Of a stretch of DNA of 44,589 nucleotides, positions 1 through 7,654 are shown one piece after another. The stretch covers positions 1 through 44,589 of the forward strand of contig JAJDUH010000017.1 in NCBI GenBank assembly GCA_022826805.1. The letters run 5' to 3'. The notes under the pieces are model-generated. The model made no database searches. It was not told the origin of the DNA and was given only the letters and a program-made list of their open reading frames with translations. This DNA comes from Candidatus Poribacteria bacterium (GTDB taxonomy: Bacteria; Poribacteria; WGA-4E; WGA-3G). Position numbers and translations under genes: made by a program. The first letter of the stretch is position 1; each line of letters begins with the position of its first letter.

Positions 1-129
1 ACACTCAAGCGCGAGGTTCAGGCGTGGCAGGATCGAAGAAATCAGCAGCGTGCCACGGTCAACTGGAGGTTTACCACACAAGACGCACGCATTAAACTCA
101 AAAAATTATATCCGTCTGATAGTCAGTGA
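1..129 (+). CDS. IS630-family transposase, C-terminal fragment (5' end beyond window)
   Basis: The open frame from base 1 ends at TGA 127-129 and encodes the last 42 residues of a transposase. It contains NWRFTTQDARIKLKKLYP, which closely resembles the C-terminus of IS630/Tc1-mariner-type DDE transposases. The catalytic DDE residues lie upstream, outside the window. The same 42 codons occur in inverted orientation at the other end of the window, so the element is multicopy. The gene itself is probably intact in the genome and only cut by the contig edge. The family call rests on the tail motif alone. Confidence 0.8.
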   Translation, partial: TLKREVQAWQDRRNQQRATVNWRFTTQDARIKLKKLYPSDSQ

Positions 130-141
130 CACAGCACTAGG
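1..141. repeat. Left copy of exact 141-bp terminal inverted repeat (IS end)
   Basis: Bases 1-141 are the perfect reverse complement of 44449-44589; the two diverge at base 142. The repeat holds the transposase tail plus about 12 bases after its stop codon, so the IS boundary lies at or just before base 141. An exact length of 141 equals the largest default k-mer of the MEGAHIT assembler. The contig therefore probably breaks where the assembly graph enters a repeated IS, and the length itself need not be biological. Confidence 0.9.
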
Positions 142-366
142 CGGGATTTGCGGCGTTTGGATACCAAAATTCAGACACAAATTCTCAGAAAACTTAGATG
201 GCTCTGTGAAAATTGTGACGGATATCCCCATAAGGCGTTGAAAGGGAGATATAGAGGACAGTTTAAGTTACCTTCTGGAGACTATCGAGCGATCTACACC
301 TACAATAGGCACACTTTAACGGTTAGAGTGTCCCGAATTCGACATCGTTCATCCGCCTATGAATGA
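142..366 (+). pseudogene. RelE/ParE-like toxin, N-terminus removed by IS insertion
   Basis: The frame running out of the IS end encodes RDLRRLDTKIQTQILRKL, followed by a segment with LKGRYRGQFKL, GDYRAIYTY and a final RIRHRSSAYE. This is the RelE/ParE plasmid-stabilisation fold: helical hairpin, the Gxx..kLRxGdYRviY strand pair and a C-terminal IxHR-like motif. The first roughly 12-15 residues, usually a beta strand, are missing because the IS boundary falls immediately upstream. A TTG at 148 could restart translation, but the product would lack strand 1. Any partner antitoxin would have been upstream, beyond the IS. Toxins of this family cleave mRNA at the ribosome (RelE) or poison gyrase (ParE); which one applied here cannot be told. 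Confidence 0.75.
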
Positions 367-399
367 GTCTAACATTCGCCAACACCGAAAATAAAAAAC

Positions 400-2796
400 A
401 TGCACCTACCCCTCAAAGAATACCAAGAGCGCACCCTTGAAACACTAACAGAATACTACCAAAACTGCTTACGTCTACAGAATGCTAACACCGCTTTCTA
501 CGATCTCACCGAGCGACCTTATGCCTCAATTGAAGGCTTACCGGGTATGCCTTATGTCTGTCTTCGACTTCCTACCGGTGGTGGCAAGACCTTGGTGGCG
601 TGCCATGCTGTGAGTATTACTGCATCTGAACTCTTAAAGACAGAGAGCCCAATTGTGCTTTGGCTTGTCCCCTCAAATGCCATCCGCGATCAGACGCTCA
701 ACGCCCTTAAAAATCGATCGCATCCCTACAGAGACGCACTTGAATCCGCAAGACGCAACGTTGAAATCCTCACTATCAACGAGGCACTCTATCTATCTCC
801 ACATATTCTCAACACGAAAACTACGATTATCGTCTCCACAATGCAAGCATTCCGTGTTGAAGACACCGAAGGCCGTAAGGTTTATGAACCTTCAGGCGCG
901 CTGATGGGACATTTCACACATCTCTCTGACGAAACCCTCTTGGAGGTTGCGCGCGACGAGAGCGATAAACCTGTCTATTCCCTCGCAAATCTTTTGTGTG
1001 TGAAGCGTCCGCTTGTCATCGTTGACGAGGCACACAACGCCCGGACTCCACTCTCTTTTGAAACACTTGCACGGTTTAATCCATCCGCTATCATTGAATT
1101 TACCGCTACTCCAGATACAGAGACAAATCCTTCTAACGTACTCTATACTGTTTCTGCTGCTGAGCTCCAAGCGGAAGACATGATTAAAATGCCGATTCGG
1201 TTGGAAGTTGAACCGGATTGGGAACGTCTGCTTGCTTCCGCTATTGCACAGCGCAATGCTCTTGAAATAGATGCCGAGAGAGAACGGGAAGATACAGGTG
1301 AATATATCCGTCCTGTTATGCTGATTCAGGCACAGCCAAGACGCAGGGACCGAGAAACTTTGACTGTCGAAGTCGTTGAGCGATATCTACTTGAAGAACA
1401 CGGCATCTCTGAGGAACAGATCGCCCGTGCCACGGGTGAGGACAGAGGACTTGAGGGTGTTGATATTAACGATCCAGAGTGTCAAATTCGTTATGTCATC
1501 ACCGTACAGGCATTGCGAGAGGGGTGGGATTGTCCGTTTGCTTATGTTCTCTGCTCTGTTGCCGAAATGAGAGCTTCTACCGCTGTTGAGCAAATATTAG
1601 GGAGAGTCATGCGGCTCCCGAAGGCACAGCGCAAGCAACAGGAGTCGCTGAACAGTGCTTACGCTTTCGTGGCTTCCCAGAATTTCTATGATGCTGCATC
1701 CGCTTTAGCCGATGGACTCGTTCAAAATGGATTTGAGAAGCAAGCCGCCGCTGAACTCATCCGCCCTACAGATGAGCATCAAGAGGATTTACCGCTTTTT
1801 GGAGGTGGAACGCCACCAAGCACCGAGCCGACACCTGCCCAGCGCGGCGAAGCTTTTAGCGTGCCGAAGTTGATGGTCCAGGGAAGTCAGAGGCATCTTG
1901 ACTTTGAGGCTTCACGATTTTTAGAAACTGTGTGGCAATTGTCTGAATGTGATGCTGAACTCTCTGAGGAAGAGTTTCCATCAGAGTTTAGCACGGGGGA
2001 GCGCGGTGAAATAGGACTTTCTCGTGAGGGAAGATTAGAGATGCGCTTTTTGGGTGCGCTTCATCAGCAGATGTCTTTTCTTGCACCAGATAACAACTGG
2101 GATGCTGCACGACTTGCTGATTGGCTTGATAGAACCATAAAGCATCTTGACATCCTACGTAGTGAATCTCTCTCTTTCCTCCAGCGGTTAGTTAAACACC
2201 TGATTGAGGCGCGTGGTATCCCAATAAAGGTTCTCATACGCAATAAATATGCTCTGAAAGATGCCGCTGCTGCGAAGATTGACAGCCACCGCCAAAACGC
2301 GCACCGAGGCACTTATGACAATCTCCTCTTACCCGAATGCGAAACGCCGGTTGTTGTTTCACCAGACCACTGTTTCTCCTTTGATCCACACCGTTACCCT
2401 TACAATACTCGGTACACAGGACATTATCAATTTCAGAAGCACTACTATCAACACATCGGCGATCTGAAGTCGGATGGTGAAGAATTCCAATGTGCGCAAT
2501 TTATTGACACGTTGCCTGAAGTTAAATTCTGGGTACGGAATCTTGAACGCGAACAGAAATTTTCCTTCTGGCTCCAAACTTCAACCGACAAGTTTTATCC
2601 TGATTTTGTATGCCTTTTAGATGATGGACGTTATCTGGTTGTTGAATATAAAGGATTACAACTTTGGTCTGCTGACGATGCGCGTGAAAAACGAGAGATC
2701 GGTGAATTGTGGGAGGCGCGTAGCGGAGGACATTGCCTATTTATCATGCCAAGGGGCCCTGATTTAAATGCCATTCGAGCGAAACTCCGAAATTAA
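400..2796 (+). CDS. DEAD/DEAH-box helicase with C-terminal PD-(D/E)XK nuclease signature (type III restriction Res-like)
   Basis: This 798-residue superfamily 2 helicase has all core motifs: Walker A LPTGGGKT (57-64), DEAH (209-212), TATP (235-238), motif V-like LREGWDCP (372-379) and motif VI EQILGRVMR (397-405). Near the C-terminus YPDF (733-736) and VEYKG (748-752) form a PD-(D/E)XK nuclease signature, as in the Res subunit of type III restriction enzymes. No modification (Mod) methylase gene lies beside it within the window, so it is either an orphan or its partner is across the IS. It starts 33 bases after the broken toxin gene with only weak ribosome-binding sequence. Likely role: ATP-dependent translocation or cleavage of foreign DNA. 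Function as a defence gene is inferred. Confidence 0.85.
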   Translation: MHLPLKEYQERTLETLTEYYQNCLRLQNANTAFYDLTERPYASIEGLPGMPYVCLRLPTGGGKTLVACHAVSITASELLKTESPIVLWLVPSNAIRDQTLNALKNRSHPYRDALESARRNVEILTINEALYLSPHILNTKTTIIVSTMQAFRVEDTEGRKVYEPSGALMGHFTHLSDETLLEVARDESDKPVYSLANLLCVKRPLVIVDEAHNARTPLSFETLARFNPSAIIEFTATPDTETNPSNVLYTVSAAELQAEDMIKMPIRLEVEPDWERLLASAIAQRNALEIDAEREREDTGEYIRPVMLIQAQPRRRDRETLTVEVVERYLLEEHGISEEQIARATGEDRGLEGVDINDPECQIRYVITVQALREGWDCPFAYVLCSVAEMRASTAVEQILGRVMRLPKAQRKQQESLNSAYAFVASQNFYDAASALADGLVQNGFEKQAAAELIRPTDEHQEDLPLFGGGTPPSTEPTPAQRGEAFSVPKLMVQGSQRHLDFEASRFLETVWQLSECDAELSEEEFPSEFSTGERGEIGLSREGRLEMRFLGALHQQMSFLAPDNNWDAARLADWLDRTIKHLDILRSESLSFLQRLVKHLIEARGIPIKVLIRNKYALKDAAAAKIDSHRQNAHRGTYDNLLLPECETPVVVSPDHCFSFDPHRYPYNTRYTGHYQFQKHYYQHIGDLKSDGEEFQCAQFIDTLPEVKFWVRNLEREQKFSFWLQTSTDKFYPDFVCLLDDGRYLVVEYKGLQLWSADDAREKREIGELWEARSGGHCLFIMPRGPDLNAIRAKLRN

Positions 2797-2806
2797 TAGA
2801 AAAAAG

Positions 2807-2832
2807 ATGGGCATCACATTCGCGATGCCCAT
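2807..2832 (-). terminator. Hairpin terminator between convergent genes
   Basis: ATGGGCATC (2807-2815) and GATGCCCAT (2824-2832) form a 9-bp perfect stem with an 8-base loop. Read on the minus strand it is followed by CTTTTTT, a classical intrinsic terminator for the LamG gene. On the plus strand it lies 10 bases after the helicase stop and is followed by a looser pyrimidine run, so it may serve both genes. Confidence 0.8.
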
Positions 2833-2863
2833 TCTTCGTTTCTTTCGTGGTGAAGTAGTGCTA

Positions 2864-3691
2864 CTACCACCTCTCTCGCGGAGCAAACGATTTAGACGTT
2901 CTAAGATACTTATCTTTCATCGTACCCCATCTCGTAGGCAACTTGCCTTCTGCCTCGACAGCAGTAGTGATCCCATTCATTGCCTCATTGATTTCACTTT
3001 CATCCAAGGCAACGCTCCAGATGCCAACCTCATCGATGCGTCCAGTGTAGTGTTCCCGCTCTCCCTCACTGTTGCGTCCGATTGACACAGGAACATCGTT
3101 ATCATCAATCGTACCTGTAGCATCTCCTTCCACTTCTACTTCACCATTATAGTAAAGTTTCATCTGGCTCCCATCGTAGGTGGCGGTTATATGTGTCCAC
3201 TCATTCAGGGGCAACTCCGAAGTATCAGCATCGCCAATCCGCTTTTCTGTTCCGTTATCAACAGAGATAATAAAACCTGTTTTTCCATTATTCCCGCCAA
3301 ACTCATAGAATCCATAGGCCATCCACGGGGCGGTATCACCTGCCCAGGTCTTCACAATAATACGGAACCACTCATTTGTGAACTCGGTCGGATACACCCA
3401 ACACATCAGGGTGATTTCATCCTTAATATCCAAAGAGGGGGAATCTGGCACCTCAACCCAACCGCCTGCTTCACCGCTCAGTTCGACTGCCTGGCCAATT
3501 TTGCCCTCTACCCGTGTTCCTTTGTGGATTGTCCCATCATTTCCATGTTGGGACGTATCTGTGGCTATTTCACTGTCCCCTTCATCGAAGGAGAGATAGA
3601 GTGCCAAATCGTCCTCTCGAACGGCTTCCCCAACGGTTCCGAAAACTACAATTAAACAGATTGATAATAGACTTATAGTCAAAAACTTCAT
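2864..3691 (-). CDS. Secreted LamG/concanavalin A-like lectin-fold protein
   Basis: The 275-residue product starts with a Sec signal peptide (about residues 1-23, hydrophobic core then GEA). A LamG jelly-roll domain follows (about 28-240), with typical elements: LYLSFDEG, a GWVEVPDSPSLDI strand, LNEWTHITATYDG, MKLYYNGE and RIDEVGIWSVALDESEI. This fold usually binds glycans or mediates adhesion; it has no evident catalytic residues. The tail after the domain contains KLPTRWGTMK (250-259), which resembles a stretch in the Cys-rich peptide at 43.4 kb. It ends at a strong minus-strand terminator and is separated from the next minus-strand gene by about 200 AT-rich bases, so it is probably transcribed alone. 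Confidence 0.85.
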   Translation of the reverse strand: MKFLTISLLSICLIVVFGTVGEAVREDDLALYLSFDEGDSEIATDTSQHGNDGTIHKGTRVEGKIGQAVELSGEAGGWVEVPDSPSLDIKDEITLMCWVYPTEFTNEWFRIIVKTWAGDTAPWMAYGFYEFGGNNGKTGFIISVDNGTEKRIGDADTSELPLNEWTHITATYDGSQMKLYYNGEVEVEGDATGTIDDNDVPVSIGRNSEGEREHYTGRIDEVGIWSVALDESEINEAMNGITTAVEAEGKLPTRWGTMKDKYLRTSKSFAPRERW

Positions 3692-3887
3692 CGAAATCTA
3701 CCTCCCGATGTTGTTGTCTTCGATCTTTATACGAACCCTATAAGACACAGCCCACTTTACTAAATCGCGTTATTTTAGAATAAAATTGAATTAAACGCAA
3801 TACTATTAAATCGATTTTCGTCATATAGACAGAGGCTTAGATTGCTATAACCTAAAGCCTCTTTTCTAATTTTATCGTACGATATCG

Positions 3888-5336
3888 CTATTCATCCGAA
3901 TCATCAGGATAGTCGATCGACCATTTGCCACGTCCATCCCCAGAAGGCTCTTCCTTCCAGAGATCAAGGAATTTCTCAGGCGCGTTATGCTCCGTAAGAT
4001 GTGCCATAAACATTTCATGCAGCTCCTTGACGAGTTCCATATTGTCCGCAGCGATGTTGTTCTCCGCCAAAGGATCTGCCGGTAAGTCAAAGAGTTCCGG
4101 TCTACCGTATTCACCGACAGGTGCATAGCCCCAACGTTCCGTGACAAGGAACGGGGTCGTTGCTTGACGTGGCACACTCTCATCTCGGGCAGCGATGTGA
4201 CACCCTGTTACCGCATAGTCCCTATGCTGCGCATCACCTTGAAGGAGTGCATTTGCGAAGGAGCGACCCTCAAACGGTGTCGGTGGATCCAAGCTAACAC
4301 CAGCCAACTCACAGAGCGTCGGCATAATATCCATCGGTTGCGCGATGAGATCGAGGCGTTGCCCGGACGGGACATCTCCGCCAGCAATCAAGAACACCTC
4401 ATGGTTAATCTCTGGATACGTCGGCCAGTAGCGTGAATCTTCGGGGTCGATATTGGATTTACCCGTTCTACTGTGTTCACCGAGGGACATCCCGTGATCC
4501 GACAGCACAACAACGAGCGTATCGTCCCATAACTCCAAATCCTCCACTTTCTGCAGAACTCGTCCGATATGCCTATCGATGAGTTCGGCTTCACCAGCGT
4601 AATGTGCCCAAAGGTTGTGCAGCTCTGCATCCGTAAAGAGCGATGCCAGACCGTAGTTTGGGTGGAGCATAGGCGGTCCTGTATAGTCCGGATCGTAGCG
4701 TTTAACGAGATATTCCGGTGGATCCCACGGTTCATGCGGATCGAAGAAATCTACCCAGAGGAAAAAGGGACCCGCACGGTGGTTTTCCTCTAACCATCGA
4801 ATTGTCGTTTCAGAGGTCCTGCCGGAGAAGGTTTCTGATTCATACTGATAGTACCGATTTGTCCAGCGGTGCGTGTTCGGTAAGGTATGCCCACGATATG
4901 AGGGATGCGGTCGCGTCTTCTCGTTGGGCATAACGATTCGAATTTCATCGTTGTGGTGAAGGAGCGGTTTATCCCCCTCTTGCCCACGGTGTTGGAAAGC
5001 CGCATGGAAACAGTGCTGGAACCGTACGTTAAACAGGTGTGGGGTGTCACAGATAAGCTGCGTTGCGTATCCCTGCTCACTCAGAAGTTCCGAGGTGATA
5101 CTCCGTCCACTCAGATCAATAGGCTGCCACGGGTAGTGGGGCCACCCGACTGTTCCCGTCATAATGTCTGTCCGATGTGGCACCGTCGGGAAACTACTCA
5201 TATAAAATTTGTCGATAGCGGTTGCGCGCTCTGCCTCAAATTTGTCGAGCATTGGCGTGCGAATAGGACGTCTCGCCCGTTCGCCTAAATTGTCATACCG
5301 AAAGGTATCGGTAATAAGTAAAACGATATTTTTCAT
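3888..5336 (-). CDS. Alkaline phosphatase/sulfatase superfamily hydrolase with Thr nucleophile position
   Basis: This 482-residue protein has the N-terminal metal-binding strand ITDTFRYDNL (8-17) and the second metal site LSDHGMSLGEH (278-288, Asp280/His281), with DPHEPW at 199-204. The signature that in sulfatases is C/S-x-P-x-R reads T51-V-P-H-R55 followed by TDIMTG. Cys/Ser, which is converted to formylglycine, is thus replaced by Thr. Thr is the nucleophile in phosphodiesterase/phosphatase branches such as NPP, so the enzyme may hydrolyse phosphate esters or act on sulfate esters without formylglycine. No signal peptide is visible, suggesting a cytoplasmic location. It may share a transcript with the upstream UbiA gene (57-base gap). 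Confidence 0.85.
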   Translation of the reverse strand: MKNIVLLITDTFRYDNLGERARRPIRTPMLDKFEAERATAIDKFYMSSFPTVPHRTDIMTGTVGWPHYPWQPIDLSGRSITSELLSEQGYATQLICDTPHLFNVRFQHCFHAAFQHRGQEGDKPLLHHNDEIRIVMPNEKTRPHPSYRGHTLPNTHRWTNRYYQYESETFSGRTSETTIRWLEENHRAGPFFLWVDFFDPHEPWDPPEYLVKRYDPDYTGPPMLHPNYGLASLFTDAELHNLWAHYAGEAELIDRHIGRVLQKVEDLELWDDTLVVVLSDHGMSLGEHSRTGKSNIDPEDSRYWPTYPEINHEVFLIAGGDVPSGQRLDLIAQPMDIMPTLCELAGVSLDPPTPFEGRSFANALLQGDAQHRDYAVTGCHIAARDESVPRQATTPFLVTERWGYAPVGEYGRPELFDLPADPLAENNIAADNMELVKELHEMFMAHLTEHNAPEKFLDLWKEEPSGDGRGKWSIDYPDDSDE

Positions 5337-5393
5337 ATTTTAATAGTCATCCTCGTTACGATTGCCAGTTGCGCAATCATCAGTTGTTGTGCC

Positions 5394-6317
5394 TTAAACC
5401 TCTTGGCGCGTTGTTTTTAACAAAAATAGTGTCACTAACAGCAACGGCACAATGATAGTGGTAGAAACAACGATAGACACCTGCGCGCCGATCAGGCACG
5501 GAAAAAAGAAAATTGACCCTACCATCGAACCCTTCAGCGCGAAATAGCCGTTTTTCTCGTTCGGTTGGAGGTAAAGCGAAATCCGGGTGCCAACCGTCGC
5601 AATGATGCCTAAAATTACCCAAACAATATAAGACTTCTGAAGATCCGGTTCCAACCAGTACGGCAGGAAAGCAATAGTAAATGCGAGAACCGTGGCAACA
5701 GCAGAGAGCAGAAGTGCTGGACGGATACCGATCTGGAGAGGCGTCGTTAAAATGCCAAGTTCCTTGTCGCGTGAAATATCTTTAAAGGTAGTCGTAATAT
5801 GCGTGCCTAAATCGTAAAGCGTCGTGGCAGCGAAGGCATACCATACCAAACGTGGCACCGTCCCACTCACCGCTAATGCACCAAAGACATTCAGCAGTCC
5901 AATCCCCAAAGGCAGTGTGAGACTTCCCAAGATGCCTCTTGCTTTGAAAGTGGCATTGTAGAGGTGTGAAATCGCGACCAAGCCCATTACCAATAAACCG
6001 GATTTGATATTGAGCCAGAAACCGCCAATTACACACAACCCGTAAATAACACTTGCCGGCACAATTGCCTGTTGCGGAGTAAGTCGTTGGGATGGGAGTG
6101 GACGCTCTGGATTTGTATGTTTGTCTGTTTCGTGGTGAAAGTAGTCATTTTTTATCATTCCGGCGAAGTAACCACAGAGCGCGATCAACAACGTTACCGC
6201 CACGCGCCACGTAAAATGGCCTTCGCTCGCAATGAGTGCCCCCGGAAGTGTCGCAACAATCGGAATCGCAAAAAGCGGATAGCGGATGAGTTCGAGATAG
6301 GCTTTGAAGCGATTCAT
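5394..6317 (-). CDS. UbiA-family prenyltransferase
   Basis: This 307-residue polytopic membrane protein has about eight to nine hydrophobic helices. The two Asp-rich motifs of UbiA enzymes are present: NDYFHHETDKHTNPERPLPS (57-76) and a second around DISRDKELGILTTP (179-192). These bind Mg2+ and the prenyl diphosphate that is transferred to an aromatic or other acceptor, for example in quinone, heme or chlorophyll-type lipid biosynthesis. Motif 1 is slightly altered (Asn-Asp, then Asp65). Acceptor and chain length cannot be told. No quinone-pathway genes are adjacent, and it sits 14 bases downstream of the beta-helix gene, which suggests co-transcription. Confidence 0.85.
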   Translation of the reverse strand: MNRFKAYLELIRYPLFAIPIVATLPGALIASEGHFTWRVAVTLLIALCGYFAGMIKNDYFHHETDKHTNPERPLPSQRLTPQQAIVPASVIYGLCVIGGFWLNIKSGLLVMGLVAISHLYNATFKARGILGSLTLPLGIGLLNVFGALAVSGTVPRLVWYAFAATTLYDLGTHITTTFKDISRDKELGILTTPLQIGIRPALLLSAVATVLAFTIAFLPYWLEPDLQKSYIVWVILGIIATVGTRISLYLQPNEKNGYFALKGSMVGSIFFFPCLIGAQVSIVVSTTIIVPLLLVTLFLLKTTRQEV

Positions 6318-6331
6318 GAATTGCTTTCCTG

Positions 6332-7411
6332 CTAAAAATTTTCTCTTCGCACACCGGCTTCTGTCACCGGAGAATTTCTCGGCTCAAACGCCTCGTCTAC
6401 GCCATAGAATTGATCGCTTTGTGTTCCAATACCGAGTTCCGTTATACCGGGTCCAACCTGTTTATTTCCCTGAATAAAGTTATCTCGGAGCCTACCGCCA
6501 TCGTAGACTGCCCAACCAACGTTCATCGTGATATTGTTGGAGACTATCTCTGGTGATGCAGTGGAATAACAGACAATGGCGTTCTCATAATTCGCACGGA
6601 GAATATTATACTGAATGCGGGGTCGAGCGTCATCTTCGCATATAATTCCGTAATTGTTGGCTGTGAATTCGTTGTATTCAACATCTGGTGATGAACTCCC
6701 ACGGAATTGTGAACCTGTGCCATTTCTATTAAATTCGTTGCTGGTAATGGTCGGACTGGTGTTCTCAGAAAGGACGCCTGTTTTGTTCTCACTGAGGAGG
6801 CATCTTTCGATTTGAACGGCATCTGTTAGGCATGTAATACCGACAGTGGCATGTTGGATACGGCAGTATGTTAGACGGCTATTCGGACTTTCAGATTCGA
6901 TCTGAATGCCTGCCCAATCTCCTGCTTTCGGTGGATCAGCAGTAGCGGTTTTCTCCTGCTGCTGCATTTCGGTACTGCCGAAACCTTCTCCTAACATTTG
7001 CCCTTCTGTCCCTGTCGCAAACGGGCTTGTCGTTTCTGCTGCTGGCTCTTGTTGCTTTTCTCGCAGTCTACCTAAAGAACCGAAAACTACCATCCGTTCT
7101 GGCGATCCTTCGGCGTAGAGTTCACCATGCACGATGAACTGGCTCGGCGTATCCGTCGGTTCAAAACCGACAATAGTGCCAGCACGGATAGTGAGTGTGA
7201 TGTCTTCTGGAACAATAAGGGTGTCGGTAATATAAATGCGTCCGTCCCAGATCTCATTCTCTGCCAGTTCACCGGACTTCTCCATAATTTCTGAACTGGT
7301 GCTACCTACATCGAAGTTAAAAGTCTCGCCTTGGCATCCGCAATAGAGTCCAATTAAAATACAAGTAAGGATAATAAAGGCATAGTGCTGTGTGATGCTT
7401 ATTATTTTCAT
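6332..7411 (-). CDS. Secreted right-handed parallel beta-helix (PbH1-repeat) protein
   Basis: The 359-residue product begins with a signal sequence ending near LYCGC (a possible but imperfect lipobox). A strand-rich region about 40-110 (DTLIVPEDITLTIRAGTIV) is typical of the start of such helices, and Asn-rich repeats run from about 170 to 320 (NSRLTYCRIQ, PTITSNEFNRNG, PDVEYNEFTANNYGI, PRIQYNILRANYENA, PEIVSNNITMN). These are pectate-lyase/NosD-like PbH1 coils, commonly found in polysaccharide-binding or -cleaving surface proteins. No catalytic residues can be assigned. A low-complexity insert (about 113-160) interrupts the first coils. It is the first gene of a minus-strand run with the UbiA gene and faces the ffh promoter divergently. 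Confidence 0.8.
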   Translation of the reverse strand: MKIISITQHYAFIILTCILIGLYCGCQGETFNFDVGSTSSEIMEKSGELAENEIWDGRIYITDTLIVPEDITLTIRAGTIVGFEPTDTPSQFIVHGELYAEGSPERMVVFGSLGRLREKQQEPAAETTSPFATGTEGQMLGEGFGSTEMQQQEKTATADPPKAGDWAGIQIESESPNSRLTYCRIQHATVGITCLTDAVQIERCLLSENKTGVLSENTSPTITSNEFNRNGTGSQFRGSSSPDVEYNEFTANNYGIICEDDARPRIQYNILRANYENAIVCYSTASPEIVSNNITMNVGWAVYDGGRLRDNFIQGNKQVGPGITELGIGTQSDQFYGVDEAFEPRNSPVTEAGVRRENF

Positions 7412-7460
7412 GATATATTTTTACCACAGTTATCGGTGTTCTGTCAAGGTGAAAAAAAGT

Positions 7461-7489
7461 TTGACATCAGCAGTTAAATTTGCTATAAT
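7461..7489 (+). promoter_or_regulatory. Consensus sigma70 promoter for ffh operon
   Basis: TTGACA (7461-7466) and TATAAT (7484-7489) match both consensus hexamers exactly with a 17-base spacer. Transcription would start near 7496, giving a leader of about 160 bases before ffh. Confidence 0.88.
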
Positions 7490-7496
7490 TGTATAG

Positions 7497-7575
7497 TTAG
7501 AAAGCAATGTTCGTACGCGACTTTGAAATCAGGGGTTACGCGTAATGGGTAGACGCGCTTTAATGACGTTTCTAA
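7497..7575 (+). promoter_or_regulatory. Structured 5' leader of the ffh transcript (candidate)
   Basis: From the predicted start site, TTAGAAA (7497-7503) can pair with TTTCTAA (7569-7575), enclosing TACGCG (7514-7519) paired with CGCGTA (7539-7544). This would be a closed roughly 80-nt domain at the 5' end of the mRNA. It shows no SRP-RNA GGAA-loop signature and no riboswitch class I recognise. No ORF of note lies between 7412 and 7654. Confidence 0.35.
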
Positions 7576-7654
7576 AATAAGATTGATAATTGCACATTTT
7601 GGACACGGGAATCACGAACACTATTCGCTCCTATAAAAAGAGGACGTATCGACA

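Noticed and set aside
1..141. Terminal repeat as evidence for a circular plasmid or phage
   Set aside because: The ends are inverted, not direct, repeats, and the content is chromosomal core genes; a circle would need a direct overlap.
400..2796. Complete type III restriction-modification system
   Set aside because: No Mod methyltransferase gene is present in the window, so only a Res-like protein can be claimed.
3191..3655. Plus-strand frame opposite the LamG gene
   Set aside because: The minus-strand product has a signal peptide and clear LamG features; the opposite frame has none.
7497..7575. SRP (4.5S) RNA gene next to ffh
   Set aside because: No GGAA tetraloop or conserved asymmetric loop sequence is present.
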